From Pseudomonas asuensis (GTDB lineage: Bacteria; Pseudomonadota; Gammaproteobacteria; Pseudomonadales; Pseudomonadaceae): a DNA stretch of 64,000 bases. Position numbers and translations under genes: made by a program. Location: NCBI RefSeq assembly GCF_014646755.1, contig NZ_BMNW01000002.1:124001-188000 (forward strand), given 5' to 3'. The notes beneath the pieces were generated by a model. The model saw only the letters and a program-made list of their open reading frames with translations. It was not told the DNA's origin and did no database searches. Positions 1 through 8,713 of the stretch are shown piece after piece; position 1 is the stretch's first letter, and every line of letters begins with the position of its first letter.

Positions 1-1084
1 CACGCAGGTGCTCGCCTTCGGCAAGGATCTTTTCCACATAAATGGGGAAGCCGCCTTCAGGCATGCCGTTGGGCCGGCTCTGGCAGAGCGTATCAATCTG
101 CCGGCGCAGCTTGCGGCAATAGCCTCGCGGATTGGCTAGGCCGTCGATATGGTCAAGACGCAGACCATCGATCAGCCCCTCACCGATCAGGCGGAAGATC
201 ATGGCATGCAGCGCTTCGAAAACCTCGGGACGCTCCATTCGCAGGCCGCCAAGCTCGGTGATATCAAAGAAGCGACGCCAGTTGATATCGTCAGAAGCCG
301 TGCGCCAGCTTGCCAGGCGGTAATGCTGACGCTCCAGCAGTGCATGCAAGCGCTCATGATTAGCGGCGTCGCTTGCATCAAAGGCAGCCAGGCATTGCGC
401 CAGTGATTTTTTGACAGCAGGGTTCTGACGAGCACTTTCCGCCAGCTTGGTGACAGCCTCGTTAGCGCCTTCTCGGTCGCCCTCGCGTGCCTCGAAGGCA
501 TCGGCAAACAGACGCAGCTCGGAGTCGTCGCTTGCGCGCAGGATGTCAGCATAGGTGGGAGGGGAAATCGGGAAGTGGTGGGCGTAGTACTCGACCCGGA
601 AGCCTTCCGTCTCATCAAAGACCAGCTTCAATTCACCTGATTGCAGAATGTCGCCATAAGCGCCGCCCAGGAAAGGCAGCAGCAACTGACCGTGCAATTC
701 AGGGTCAGGGCTATACCAGTTGATATCGTAGAATTTGGCGTATGGGCTATGGCGTCCCCATTTGAGCACATCCAGCCACCAGGCATTCTCCGATCCGCCG
801 ACACTCATGTGGTTAGGCACAAAATCGACGATCAGTCCCATGCCACGCTCGCGCAAACGAGCCACCAGACGGCGTAAGGCTTCTTCACCCCCTAGCTCAG
901 GGTTGACACGGGTAGGGTCTACGACGTCATAGCCGTGAACCGAGCCTGCTCTTGCAGTAGTAATAGGGGATGCGTAAATGTGACTGATGCCTAGGTCGGC
1001 AAAGTAGTCGACCAAAGGAATGGCATCGTCCAGGGTGAAGTCTTTGTGAAACTGCAGGCGAATAGTCGCGCGCACTGGGCTCAT
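1..1084 (-). CDS. treY: Malto-oligosyltrehalose synthase, partial (runs off left edge)
   Basis: The enzyme isomerises the reducing-end glucosyl linkage of malto-oligosaccharides to alpha,alpha-1,1, giving maltooligosyl trehalose for TreZ. Only the first 361 codons are in the window. The protein opens MSPVRATIRLQFHKDF, the usual TreY start, and carries a GH13 (beta/alpha)8 barrel: VDFVPNHM, then RLDHIDGLANP with the nucleophile Asp, then YVEKIL with the acid/base Glu. Its ATG overlaps the malQ stop as ATGA, so the two are translationally coupled, the last of four genes seen in the operon. Family assignment is firm; whether the rest of the gene is intact cannot be seen here. Confidence 0.93.
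   Translation of the reverse strand, partial: MSPVRATIRLQFHKDFTLDDAIPLVDYFADLGISHIYASPITTARAGSVHGYDVVDPTRVNPELGGEEALRRLVARLRERGMGLIVDFVPNHMSVGGSENAWWLDVLKWGRHSPYAKFYDINWYSPDPELHGQLLLPFLGGAYGDILQSGELKLVFDETEGFRVEYYAHHFPISPPTYADILRASDDSELRLFADAFEAREGDREGANEAVTKLAESARQNPAVKKSLAQCLAAFDASDAANHERLHALLERQHYRLASWRTASDDINWRRFFDITELGGLRMERPEVFEALHAMIFRLIGEGLIDGLRLDHIDGLANPRGYCRKLRRQIDTLCQSRPNGMPEGGFPIYVEKILAEGEHLR
910..917 (+). other. KOPS-like octamer GGGTAGGG
   Basis: Matches the FtsK-orienting consensus GGGNAGGG on the + strand, pointing right towards dif. Confidence 0.6.
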
Positions 1085-3156
1085 GATGAGTGGCTCTCCG
1101 CTTCATGACGGGCTGCCGCCAGTAACTGCAGGCGACGCTTAGGGGTTTCGTTATTGAGTAGGGTGCTGGCCTGATCCGGCCAACGGCGGCGCCAGTTAGG
1201 ATGGCTGTCGATCGTTCCGGGCAGATTGGCCTGTTCTTCTAGGCCCAGGGCATCTTCCACGGGCAGGATGACCAAGGGGGCTGGGGTCTTTCCTATATGG
1301 CTTATGCAGGCATCTACGGCCTCTTGGGCGCTATCAAGGCTTGTGTCCTTCAGGCCCAGCGTCTTGGCCAGGCGCTGGCGATCCTCATCGCGATTTTGCT
1401 TTTCCTTTTCTTCGGTGGTGTCTTCCGCTAGTTGTTCCAACTTAGCCTGCCACTCAATGTCTCGGCCAATCCACCAGCCGGTCATGGTAGGAAGATCGTG
1501 AGTGGTCGTCATGGCAATGGACGTGTTATTCCAATCTTCGATGTTCTTGAAGTTCTGGTCTTCGTCGCGTTCGAACATCAGTACTTGCATACCCATGATG
1601 GATTTCTCCACCAGGCGCTCACGAAAACCTTCCGGTACAGTCCCCAAGTCTTCGCCCATGACGATGCATTCGTTCCGCCAGGACTCGATAGCTACCAAAC
1701 GCAGCATGTCTTGAATGGGATAGGTGAGATAGGCGCCATCTGCTGGTGAGGCACCTTCCGGTACCAGCCAGAGCCGTTGCAAGCCCATGACATGGTCGAT
1801 GCGTACGCCGCCTGCATGAGCAAAGTTTGCCTTGAGCATTTCCAGGAAGGCCCGGAAACCATGACGCTGCAAGCCGGCAGGTGAGAATGCTGAAATACCC
1901 CAACCTTGGCCGCGCTGGTTGAGCAGGTCCGGTGGAGCCCCAACGCTTACGGAAGAGAGCAGTTCTTCCTGTCGGCTCCACGCTTGGCTGCCACCGCCAT
2001 CGGCGCCTACGGCAATATCGGCGATAAGACCGATCTTCATGCCTGATTCCTGCGCTGCCTTTTGCGCTTTCTCCAAGCCGCGAGCCGCAAGCCACTGCGT
2101 AAACGCGTAGAACTCCACATCCAGCGCGTGGGTTTTGGCAAATTCTGCTACAGCAGGATTCTTAGGGTCCCGGTATTCTTCGGGCCAGTGCTGCCAGCTA
2201 GGCGCTGAGGTGCCGTGAGCAAAGGAGGCATGTAAGGCCTCGAAGCGGCAGTGGTTTTCCAACGCTTCGCCACCTTCCTGGCGGAAAGCCTGAAAATCCT
2301 CCTGCTGCTCACCACTTTTTACCCGGAAGTCCATGTGCAGCGCGCGCAGCACTCGCAGGCGTGTCTTGGCGATGGCAGGCCAGTCGACCATGTCCAGGCC
2401 TTCAAGGCGGGACCACTCTTGCTGAAGGCCGGTCTTGTCCAGGGCATGCGTGAGCGCTTCTTCACCCAAAATAGCGGCAGGTGAGGCGTTCAGGATATTG
2501 AGAAACATGCGGCTGGACGGTGAATAGGGGCTGTAACGGTTACCATCAGCACTGAACATGGCATGCAATGGACTGATAGCCACCGCATCGGCACCGAGGT
2601 CCGCTGCCGAGCGGACAAACTCTTCGAGTGCCTTCAGATCACCCAGGCCACCATCGCCGGGACGACGCAGGCTATACACCTGTACCGCGAGCCCCCAGGT
2701 ACGCGGTTCGGGTTTACCCAAGGCGTCGGTAATGCTGTAGCAGCGCTCGGGGGCAATCGCCAAGGTGACCTGCTGACTGCCTAAGCTCAGGGTGTGGTAA
2801 CCCATGGTGTCAATCGGCGCGAGCTGTCCGTTACTATCGACTTTACCTGTCACACTACTACCCGTTTCGAGCGTTAGTGTATAGGTTTGTCCAGCCTTGA
2901 ACTGACCTGGACGGCCCACAGGTTTGTCACACTCTCCGGTAATCAGGGGCGGCAGATTCTCGCTGTCTTCAAGTTCATCCAGCTTGGCCAAACTGGCTTT
3001 GATATCGGCTTCAGACTCAGCAGGAAGACCCAGTGCTGCCAACAGGCTACGCAATGCTTCATCCGATACCTGTTGCGGAGTGCCGTCATAGGCATCCCAC
3101 TGAATGGAAATGCCGGCTTTTTCTGCCAGCGCATGCAGTTGTTCAGAGCCGTTCAT
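1081..3156 (-). CDS. malQ: 4-alpha-glucanotransferase (amylomaltase)
   Basis: MalQ moves alpha-1,4-glucan segments between malto-oligosaccharides, disproportionating short chains. The 691 residues match the long proteobacterial MalQ form, with an N-terminal extension before the GH77 barrel. Visible catalytic motifs are GGVRIDHVMGL near residue 453 (nucleophile Asp), VMGEDLGTVP near 500 (acid/base Glu) and TTHDLPT near 553 (transition-state Asp). The ATG overlaps the treZ stop (ATGA) and the stop overlaps the treY start, so it sits in the middle of a coupled operon. In this setting it probably keeps chain lengths suitable for TreY/TreZ and recycles what they leave. Confidence 0.95.
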   Translation of the reverse strand: MNGSEQLHALAEKAGISIQWDAYDGTPQQVSDEALRSLLAALGLPAESEADIKASLAKLDELEDSENLPPLITGECDKPVGRPGQFKAGQTYTLTLETGSSVTGKVDSNGQLAPIDTMGYHTLSLGSQQVTLAIAPERCYSITDALGKPEPRTWGLAVQVYSLRRPGDGGLGDLKALEEFVRSAADLGADAVAISPLHAMFSADGNRYSPYSPSSRMFLNILNASPAAILGEEALTHALDKTGLQQEWSRLEGLDMVDWPAIAKTRLRVLRALHMDFRVKSGEQQEDFQAFRQEGGEALENHCRFEALHASFAHGTSAPSWQHWPEEYRDPKNPAVAEFAKTHALDVEFYAFTQWLAARGLEKAQKAAQESGMKIGLIADIAVGADGGGSQAWSRQEELLSSVSVGAPPDLLNQRGQGWGISAFSPAGLQRHGFRAFLEMLKANFAHAGGVRIDHVMGLQRLWLVPEGASPADGAYLTYPIQDMLRLVAIESWRNECIVMGEDLGTVPEGFRERLVEKSIMGMQVLMFERDEDQNFKNIEDWNNTSIAMTTTHDLPTMTGWWIGRDIEWQAKLEQLAEDTTEEKEKQNRDEDRQRLAKTLGLKDTSLDSAQEAVDACISHIGKTPAPLVILPVEDALGLEEQANLPGTIDSHPNWRRRWPDQASTLLNNETPKRRLQLLAAARHEAESHSS

Positions 3157-4952
3157 TGAGCGTCCTCCAGCCAGGCGAATGCCGTATGTCCGGCCAGTTG
3201 GCCTTGTGCGCGAGCAGACAGATCATTTTCTGCACTGGCAAACAGTAAGCGGCCCGGTTGCTTGGTGTCGGTTGAAGCGGTTTGCTCGCTCAGGTTGACC
3301 TCAAGGGTCAGGCGGGCACCATCACCTAATGTCCAGCAGGCGGTTACGGCCTTGTCACCCAGCGCCTTGACCTCTGCCGGACGAGCACCAGGAAGACGGG
3401 GAATGATGTCCTGATGGCGAATTTCCAGAAGCTTCTTGTATAGCCCAACCCATAAGGCATGGTCCGGCTGGTCGGCTTCACCAAAGTTTGGTTTTGAGTC
3501 TTCGAACGTCGTAACGGCATTCGGATCTGGAATCTTTTCCCGATTTTCTTCGTGAGTAAAAAACTCGAAGTCTTTGAACTCGTTACGGCGACCCTCTTTT
3601 ACCAGCTTGGCCAACTCTTCGTTATGACTGGTAAAAAACAGGAAGGGCTGGCGGCTGCCCCATTCTTCGCCAATAAAGAGCAACGGAATCATTGGGCTAA
3701 GTAACAGAAGCGTCGTGGCAGCCTTGAGGGCTTTCTCAGGAGCGATAAGCGTAAGCCGCTCACCTAGCGCACGGTTGCCGATCTGGTCGTGGTTCTGCAA
3801 AAAGATGACAAAGGCAGTCGGTTGCAGATGGCTGCTGGGCTCACCGCGAGCCTTGCCATGGCGAGTGTCTTCGCCCTGGTAGATAAAGCCTTCGCTCAGG
3901 CAGCGAACCAGCTTGGCAGTAGCGTCTTGGGTAAAGTCTTGATAGTACCCTTCATTTTCACCTGTGATCATGGGGTGGATCACGTTGTGCCAGTCGTCTG
4001 CCCACTGTCCATCATAATGGACACCGCCCAGAAGAGAGGCGGTGTTGTCTTCGTTTTCAAGTACCAGATGCACATGGCGACCAGGCTCGACCGTTGAGCG
4101 AATCTCTTCAGCCATTTCCATGAGGAAGCCTTTGTCTCCAATGGCATGGACCGCATCGAAGCGCAGGCCGTCGAAGCGGTATTCCATCAGCCACATCAGG
4201 GCATTGTCTTTGAAGTAGCTGCGTACGGCCTGCTGGCGGAAGTCAATGGCGGCGCCCCAGGGCGTGTGAATGTCTTCGCGAAAGAACTTTTCGGCATAGG
4301 CGTGCAGATAGTTACCGTCCGGGCCGAAGTGGTTGTAGACCACATCAAGAAACACCATGAGACCGTGCTCGTGGGCAGTATCGATCATGGCCTTGAGGTC
4401 TTCAGGTGTACCGTAGGAAGATTCCACGGCATAAGGCAAAACACCGTCATAGCCCCAGTTACGACCGCCGGGAAACTCGCTCAACGGCATTAGCTCAATG
4501 GCTGTGACACCCAGCGCAGCCAGTTTAGGCAGAATGTCGGTAACACCTTTGAATCCACCCAGTGTGCCTACGTGCACTTCATAGATCACGCTTTCATGCC
4601 AAGGGCGACCGTTCCAATCGGTACGGCGCCACTCATAGGTATGGGGGTCAATAACGATGCTGGCTTCGTGTACGTCTCCAGCCTGAGCACGAGAGGCAGG
4701 GTCGGGAACCAGGAGATCACCAATACGATAGCGATAGCGGGTACCAACGCCGCAGGCGGCCTCAGCGCTAAACCAGCCGCCATCCAAGGCTTGCATTGGG
4801 ATAATCATGCCGCCGTCCAGCACTACATCAACAGCATTAGCACTGGGTGCCCAGAAGCAGAATTGGGTACGGTTATCGGAGAGAAGAGTGGCGCCAGCCG
4901 TGCATTGCCAGGCGTAGCGGTTATTTTTGGACGGGCGTGACAAGTCCTTCAT
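3153..4952 (-). CDS. treZ: Malto-oligosyltrehalose trehalohydrolase
   Basis: TreZ hydrolyses maltooligosyl trehalose made by TreY and releases free trehalose, a compatible solute. It has an N-terminal CBM48-like sandwich (FWAPSANAVDVVL) and then a GH13 barrel. Visible are DVVYNHFGPDGNY, GLRFDAVHAI with the nucleophile Asp near residue 266, LVLENEDN with the acid Glu near 297, and FLQNHDQIGNR. I chose the ATG at 4952 (599 aa), preceded by GGGAG, over a GTG at 4988 that would add 12 residues. It lies 125 bp downstream of glgA and overlaps malQ by 4 bp. Confidence 0.93.
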   Translation of the reverse strand: MKDLSRPSKNNRYAWQCTAGATLLSDNRTQFCFWAPSANAVDVVLDGGMIIPMQALDGGWFSAEAACGVGTRYRYRIGDLLVPDPASRAQAGDVHEASIVIDPHTYEWRRTDWNGRPWHESVIYEVHVGTLGGFKGVTDILPKLAALGVTAIELMPLSEFPGGRNWGYDGVLPYAVESSYGTPEDLKAMIDTAHEHGLMVFLDVVYNHFGPDGNYLHAYAEKFFREDIHTPWGAAIDFRQQAVRSYFKDNALMWLMEYRFDGLRFDAVHAIGDKGFLMEMAEEIRSTVEPGRHVHLVLENEDNTASLLGGVHYDGQWADDWHNVIHPMITGENEGYYQDFTQDATAKLVRCLSEGFIYQGEDTRHGKARGEPSSHLQPTAFVIFLQNHDQIGNRALGERLTLIAPEKALKAATTLLLLSPMIPLLFIGEEWGSRQPFLFFTSHNEELAKLVKEGRRNEFKDFEFFTHEENREKIPDPNAVTTFEDSKPNFGEADQPDHALWVGLYKKLLEIRHQDIIPRLPGARPAEVKALGDKAVTACWTLGDGARLTLEVNLSEQTASTDTKQPGRLLFASAENDLSARAQGQLAGHTAFAWLEDAQ

Positions 4953-4972
4953 GCGTTCTGTCTCCCAGTGGA

Positions 4973-4980
4973 GGGCAGGG
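4973..4980 (+). other. KOPS-like octamer GGGCAGGG
   Basis: Matches GGGNAGGG on the + strand, pointing right towards dif, inside the treZ upstream region. Confidence 0.6.
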
Positions 4981-5017
4981 TAAGGCACGTGGGTGCAGGT
5001 TCGGTTTTTGGTGCGCG

Positions 5018-5038
5018 CTCCCGCCGTGAGGGCGGGAG
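5018..5038. terminator. GC-rich hairpin between glgA and treZ
   Basis: CTCCCGCC (5018-5025) pairs perfectly with GGCGGGAG (5031-5038) across a 5-nt loop. The T-rich tail (TGTTCTTTCTTT) follows on the + strand only, whereas the genes run on the - strand. It is therefore more likely an attenuating or RNA-stabilising structure in the glgA-treZ spacer than a full terminator of the operon. Confidence 0.5.
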
Positions 5039-5077
5039 TGTTCTTTCTTTGACCAGAAAGATGGCGCTAAAGTTGAA

Positions 5078-6652
5078 TCAAATCGCAGCTTGTTCCTGAC
5101 GAACTTTTACCAGCAGTGACTGATACAGCTCGTCGTACGGCTGAGCGCTCTGAGACCAGTAGAATGGACCGCTCATGGCGCGTAGACGCATCGCTTGCAA
5201 AAGATCCTTACGCGCGAAGACTTCAAACGCGCGATCAATTGATTTTGTGTAGCTTTCCAGGGTGTGCTTGTCGAACAGAAATCCAGTCAGACCATCCTCG
5301 ATACTATCAGCCAAGCCGCCTGTACGACGTGCAATAGGCAGAGAAGCAAAGCGCTGCGCATACATCTGACTCAAGCCACAAGGCTCAAAGCGAGAGGGCA
5401 TCAGCAGGAAGTCACTGCCAGCAAACATTCGACGGGCTTCGGTTTCACAGAATCCAACATGGACACCTACGCGGCCTTTGTGGCGCTTGGACAGCTCACT
5501 TACGGCTCGCTCAACAGCAGGTTCACCACAGCCGATAATGACCAGTTGGCCGCCACGGGAAACAATGTGGTCTACAGCTTCGATGGTCAGGTCGATACCC
5601 TTCTGGTGCACCAGGCGGGATACCACGGCAAACAGTGGACCTTCCGACGCTTCAAGGCCAAAGTCTTTACGAATTCGTTCGGCGTTAGCCTGCTTGCCTG
5701 CCCAGTCAGCGGGAGAAAAGGTCTGACACAGGTGCGGGTCATTGCAAGGATCCCAGCCTTCGTCGATTCCGTTAAGAATGCCGGAAAGCTTGCCTTGCCT
5801 GGCCTTGACCTGAAGGAGACCTTCCAGCCCACAACCAAACTCAGGCGTAGTGATTTCCTTGGCGTAGGTCTGGCTTACTGTGGTGATATGACTAGCGTAA
5901 CTCAGGCCGGCCTTGAGGAAAGAAATCTTACCGTAGTATTCCAGGCCTTCAATGGAAAACGCTTCAGCGGGAATTCCCAGGTCTGCCATGCAATGGCGGG
6001 GAAACACGCCCTGATAGGCCAGGTTGTGAATGGTCATCACGGATGGCGTCTTCAGTCCACGCCACTGCGCATAGCCGGCAGTCAATCCTGTCTGCCAGTC
6101 GTTCAGATGCAGGAGGTCAGGGCACCAGCGAATGGACGCTGTACCGGCAGCCACGTCAGCCGCTGCAGAGGCCAGACGACCAAAGCGAATATGATTGTCA
6201 GCCCAATCAGCACCATGGCTGTCCGCATAAGGCGTGCCAGGGCGCTCGTAGAGCTCCGGGCAGACCAGTACATAGATTACAAGGCCATCTTCCTGATCAA
6301 CACGGGCAATGTCGCAGGCTGGCATGGCGGCTAATGCTGGAATACGTCCGACAATCTGCATTTCATCGCGGATGGCATCCATGACAGGACGATAGCCGGG
6401 AATAAGGACTCGGACATCATGCTTGGACGACAGGGCGCGCGGCAGGGCAGCTGAGACTTCTCCCAAGCCACCGGCTTTAACGAAATCAGTAATTTCGGGT
6501 GTTACAAACAAAATACGCTTACGTGTTTCAACGACGGAGCTCAGCTTCAGCTGGCGATCGTCGGTTTGAGTAGGGAAGCGATTGGCATTGCGTACTTCTG
6601 CTGAGTTAGCAGCTACAAGCGTTTCAAGTTTCCCCACAACGGCATTTGCCAT
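5078..6652 (-). CDS. glgA: Glycogen synthase (GT5 family)
   Basis: The family transfers glucose from a nucleotide-sugar donor, usually ADP-glucose, to the non-reducing end of an alpha-1,4-glucan. The GT5 N-domain shows FVTPEITDFVKAGGLGEV with the donor-binding K-x-G-G-L around residue 59. The C-domain shows LLMPSRFEPCGLSQMYA followed by RRTGGLADS, the E-x7-E region and the loop typical of GlgA. The ATG at 6652 (524 aa) has GGAG 6 nt upstream; an in-frame start at 6727 adds 25 residues unlike the family. It is the first gene of glgA-treZ-malQ-treY, suggesting that a glucan is made and then converted to trehalose. Confidence 0.93.
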   Translation of the reverse strand: MANAVVGKLETLVAANSAEVRNANRFPTQTDDRQLKLSSVVETRKRILFVTPEITDFVKAGGLGEVSAALPRALSSKHDVRVLIPGYRPVMDAIRDEMQIVGRIPALAAMPACDIARVDQEDGLVIYVLVCPELYERPGTPYADSHGADWADNHIRFGRLASAAADVAAGTASIRWCPDLLHLNDWQTGLTAGYAQWRGLKTPSVMTIHNLAYQGVFPRHCMADLGIPAEAFSIEGLEYYGKISFLKAGLSYASHITTVSQTYAKEITTPEFGCGLEGLLQVKARQGKLSGILNGIDEGWDPCNDPHLCQTFSPADWAGKQANAERIRKDFGLEASEGPLFAVVSRLVHQKGIDLTIEAVDHIVSRGGQLVIIGCGEPAVERAVSELSKRHKGRVGVHVGFCETEARRMFAGSDFLLMPSRFEPCGLSQMYAQRFASLPIARRTGGLADSIEDGLTGFLFDKHTLESYTKSIDRAFEVFARKDLLQAMRLRAMSGPFYWSQSAQPYDELYQSLLVKVRQEQAAI

Positions 6653-6995
6653 ATTGCGCTCCCAAAAGCAGTAATGACTGAGGTGTGCCCAATGAACGCT
6701 TCTCGTCGAAGCCGACATACCGATCAAAAACGTCCACAGCCATGCTGCTTAAAGCCCCTGGCGACGTCCCTCTGTAAGGGACTGGACGAAGGGGCGCTGC
6801 AAGGTTTCGCCCGATAGTCCAGTCTGCTTAAAGATGACCTGCACCAGCTCGCCGAAGTTTCCTGGTTGGGTATGCACATTTGACGAACGTGCTAGAACCG
6901 TGCCGCTTCTGGCAGCCTTTGTAATAGCACGCGCATGCAGTTTTAGCGAAGATCGTTACAGTTACGCGACAGTAACGTGCCTGATCGGCTTAAAT
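6653..6995. other. Intergenic region upstream of glgA
   Basis: This 343-bp gap lies between glgA and the 3' end of the mscS-like gene, both on the - strand. It must hold the glgA operon promoter. I see no convincing ORF, tRNA or strong terminator. GTTAC and GTAAC arms around 6956-6976 form a loose inverted repeat of uncertain meaning. Confidence 0.5.
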
Positions 6996-8117
6996 TCATA
7001 TTTCAGGCTGTCTAGCTGGCGTGTTGTGCATTTCGTCGGATGCTGAGTGGGGCCGTTTGATCTGTGTCCCAACTTCAGCACGAACTTGAGGCAGACACTC
7101 TGGAAACTCCCGGTTGACGAAAGCAATCAAGCGCTCTCGTACGTGGCAGCGCAGGTCCCAATTCTTGGAGGAGTCAGGGGACGTTACAAGGACACGCAGC
7201 TGTATGGCTTTATCCGACGCATCAGTAACCTGCAGAACGCACACGCGTCCATCCCACAAATGGGGCACTTCATTGCACACGCGCTCTAATTCGGCGCGTA
7301 TTGGCTCCATCGGGAGCGAGTAATCCACCCACATGAAGACAGATCCCATGAGACTGGAGTTGGTACGCGTCCAGTTCTGAAAGGGTTTCTCGATAAAATA
7401 TTGAAGCGGCACTACCAGCCGTCGATCATCCCAGATGCGTACAACAACATAGGTTCCCGTAATTTCCTCAACGCGCCCCCATTCGCCTTCGACAATCACG
7501 ACATCGTCGATCCGAATCGGCTGTGTAACAGCAATCTGCAGGCCGGCGATGAGGTTGCCTAACACAGGACGTGCTGCAATACCGGCAACGATACCGGCAA
7601 CACCTGCAGAGGCGAGCAAGCTGGCACCGATTTGCCGAACCTCTGGAAACGTCATCAGCATGGATGACAGGCCCACCAGGAAGACGACAAAGCCCAGGCT
7701 TCGCACCATGACACGTGTTTGGGTCTGGATACGTCTGGCGCGAAGGTTATCTTCAATATTAACCGGGTGGCGAATGGAAATCGTCGCGCCGATGGCTTTT
7801 ACGCAGCGCAAACCCAGCCAGGTAAACGCAGCAATGGTGATCAGTGCCGTAAGGTGTCTTAGGCCACTAATCAGCGGCAGTGTATTCGGTGCAGAGCCGA
7901 GTACGCCTTGCAAGGCTATCAGTGGAATAAGAAAACGGGCAGGGCGCTCGGAGTAGCGAAGCAACGTCTGGGCGAACAGAAAAGGCCGCGCCAGCCGTTT
8001 AAGAACAGTAGAAATAAGAAATACGGCAATACTCGCAATTGCCATTGAAATACAGGCTGCTACTAGAGTTGCCAGCCAGGGATAAGAGAGAAGTCTCGAC
8101 CAGTCGATGGACGTCAT
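6996..8117 (-). CDS. MscS-family mechanosensitive ion channel
   Basis: This 373-residue inner-membrane protein probably releases solutes during osmotic downshock or acts as a small regulated channel. Hydrophobic segments occur near residues 12-37, 57-75 and 82-105, and again at 138-160. The MscS pore helix and beta domain follow: AGIVAGIAARPVLGNLIAGLQIAV, then IRIDDVVIVEGEWGRVEEIT and the cytoplasmic region. The ATG has AAGGA about 6 nt upstream. A terminator pointing the same way lies just before the gene, so it needs its own promoter or read-through. The exact MscS subfamily is not clear. Confidence 0.88.
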   Translation of the reverse strand: MTSIDWSRLLSYPWLATLVAACISMAIASIAVFLISTVLKRLARPFLFAQTLLRYSERPARFLIPLIALQGVLGSAPNTLPLISGLRHLTALITIAAFTWLGLRCVKAIGATISIRHPVNIEDNLRARRIQTQTRVMVRSLGFVVFLVGLSSMLMTFPEVRQIGASLLASAGVAGIVAGIAARPVLGNLIAGLQIAVTQPIRIDDVVIVEGEWGRVEEITGTYVVVRIWDDRRLVVPLQYFIEKPFQNWTRTNSSLMGSVFMWVDYSLPMEPIRAELERVCNEVPHLWDGRVCVLQVTDASDKAIQLRVLVTSPDSSKNWDLRCHVRERLIAFVNREFPECLPQVRAEVGTQIKRPHSASDEMHNTPARQPEI

Positions 8118-8134
8118 CCAGAGTCCTTAGGAAT

Positions 8135-8160
8135 CAAAAAGCCGCGAGGCGCGGCTTTAT
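8135..8160 (-). terminator. Rho-independent terminator
   Basis: AAAGCCGCG (8138-8146) and CGCGGCTTT (8150-8158) form a 9-bp stem with loop AGG. Read on the - strand it ends in a run of T (the AAAAA at 8136-8140). It lies 22 bp after the stop of the 47-residue ORF at 8182 and 18 bp before the mscS ATG. Confidence 0.8.
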
Positions 8161-8181
8161 CGGCTGATTCAGTCGTTGGAT

Positions 8182-8325
8182 TTAAAGCGAAGTAGGGCGT
8201 TCAGGCGGAAGGGGGGTATTATCAAAACTACCGGCGTCAGCGTCATTGGCGGCTTCAATAGTTTGAATACGTGCCACAGCAGACACATTGCGCGCATAGC
8301 TGCGGGTGATATCGATGATCATCAT
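8182..8325 (-). CDS. Small protein of unknown function (47 aa)
   Basis: I do not recognise this 47-residue product (MMIIDITRSYARN...). It is unlikely to be chance. The ATGATG start has a good Shine-Dalgarno sequence, GAGGTG, 7 nt upstream, and a rho-independent terminator on the same strand follows 22 bp after the stop. There is no transmembrane segment or signal peptide. The N-terminal half looks amphipathic and the C-terminal half is acidic to polar (NDADAGSFDNTP), probably disordered. A longer in-frame start at 8364 lacks a ribosome site. The leader contains a tRNA-like segment. Confidence 0.55.
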   Translation of the reverse strand: MMIIDITRSYARNVSAVARIQTIEAANDADAGSFDNTPLPPERPTSL

Positions 8326-8713
8326 GGCATCGCACCTCAATGCTGCAGGAAATTTGAACTTCAATCGCGCTGATGTTCAACGCTTGCTAATTCCGACTAC
8401 CTTTCTCAGGTTCTGGTTCCTCACTTAACCAGCGGGTGCTGCTCTACCAGCTGAACGGTCATAGGTGGCATGTAATACCAGCCCATTAGTGGCAAGTATC
8501 TGCAAGCTACCTCTTGGGAAAAGGCGTGATTCAAAGTGGCAAGATAGGAGCGCTAATGGCTCAAGCTTATAGCCTGAATAAAGCGAGACGGCACTAAAGG
8601 GAGTGCAATAGTCTGAGCATCAATAGCCAAACGCCCATTCAGTGCTAATAGTTAAAGAAGCGCCTCTGGTGTGCAGGGGGGGTAAATTTCTATTAAAGGT
8701 AAGTCACCTACTG
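8326..8713. other. Divergent intergenic region with tRNA-like segment
   Basis: This 388-bp gap separates the small - strand ORF from the + strand histidine kinase gene and must carry both promoters. At 8395-8466 the - strand contains a segment that starts like a tRNA but does not complete one. I see no other ORF with a good ribosome site. Confidence 0.5.
8395..8466 (-). other. Degenerate tRNA-like element in a leader
   Basis: On the - strand the segment has the universal tRNA D-arm sequence TCAGCTGGTAGAGCAG, preceded by CCTATGACC. A perfect 6-bp hairpin CTGGTT/AACCAG follows. CCTATGACC can pair imperfectly (7 of 9) with GGTAGTCGG at the far end, giving a cloverleaf-like outline. There is no proper T-arm (no TTCRA), no sensible anticodon arm and no CCA. 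It is either a decayed tRNA or a structured 5' leader of the 47-residue ORF. Confidence 0.35.

Noticed and set aside
5264-6334. 356-codon open frame on the + strand opposite glgA
   Set aside because: glgA on the - strand has full family motifs; the + strand translation is low-complexity and unlike any family.
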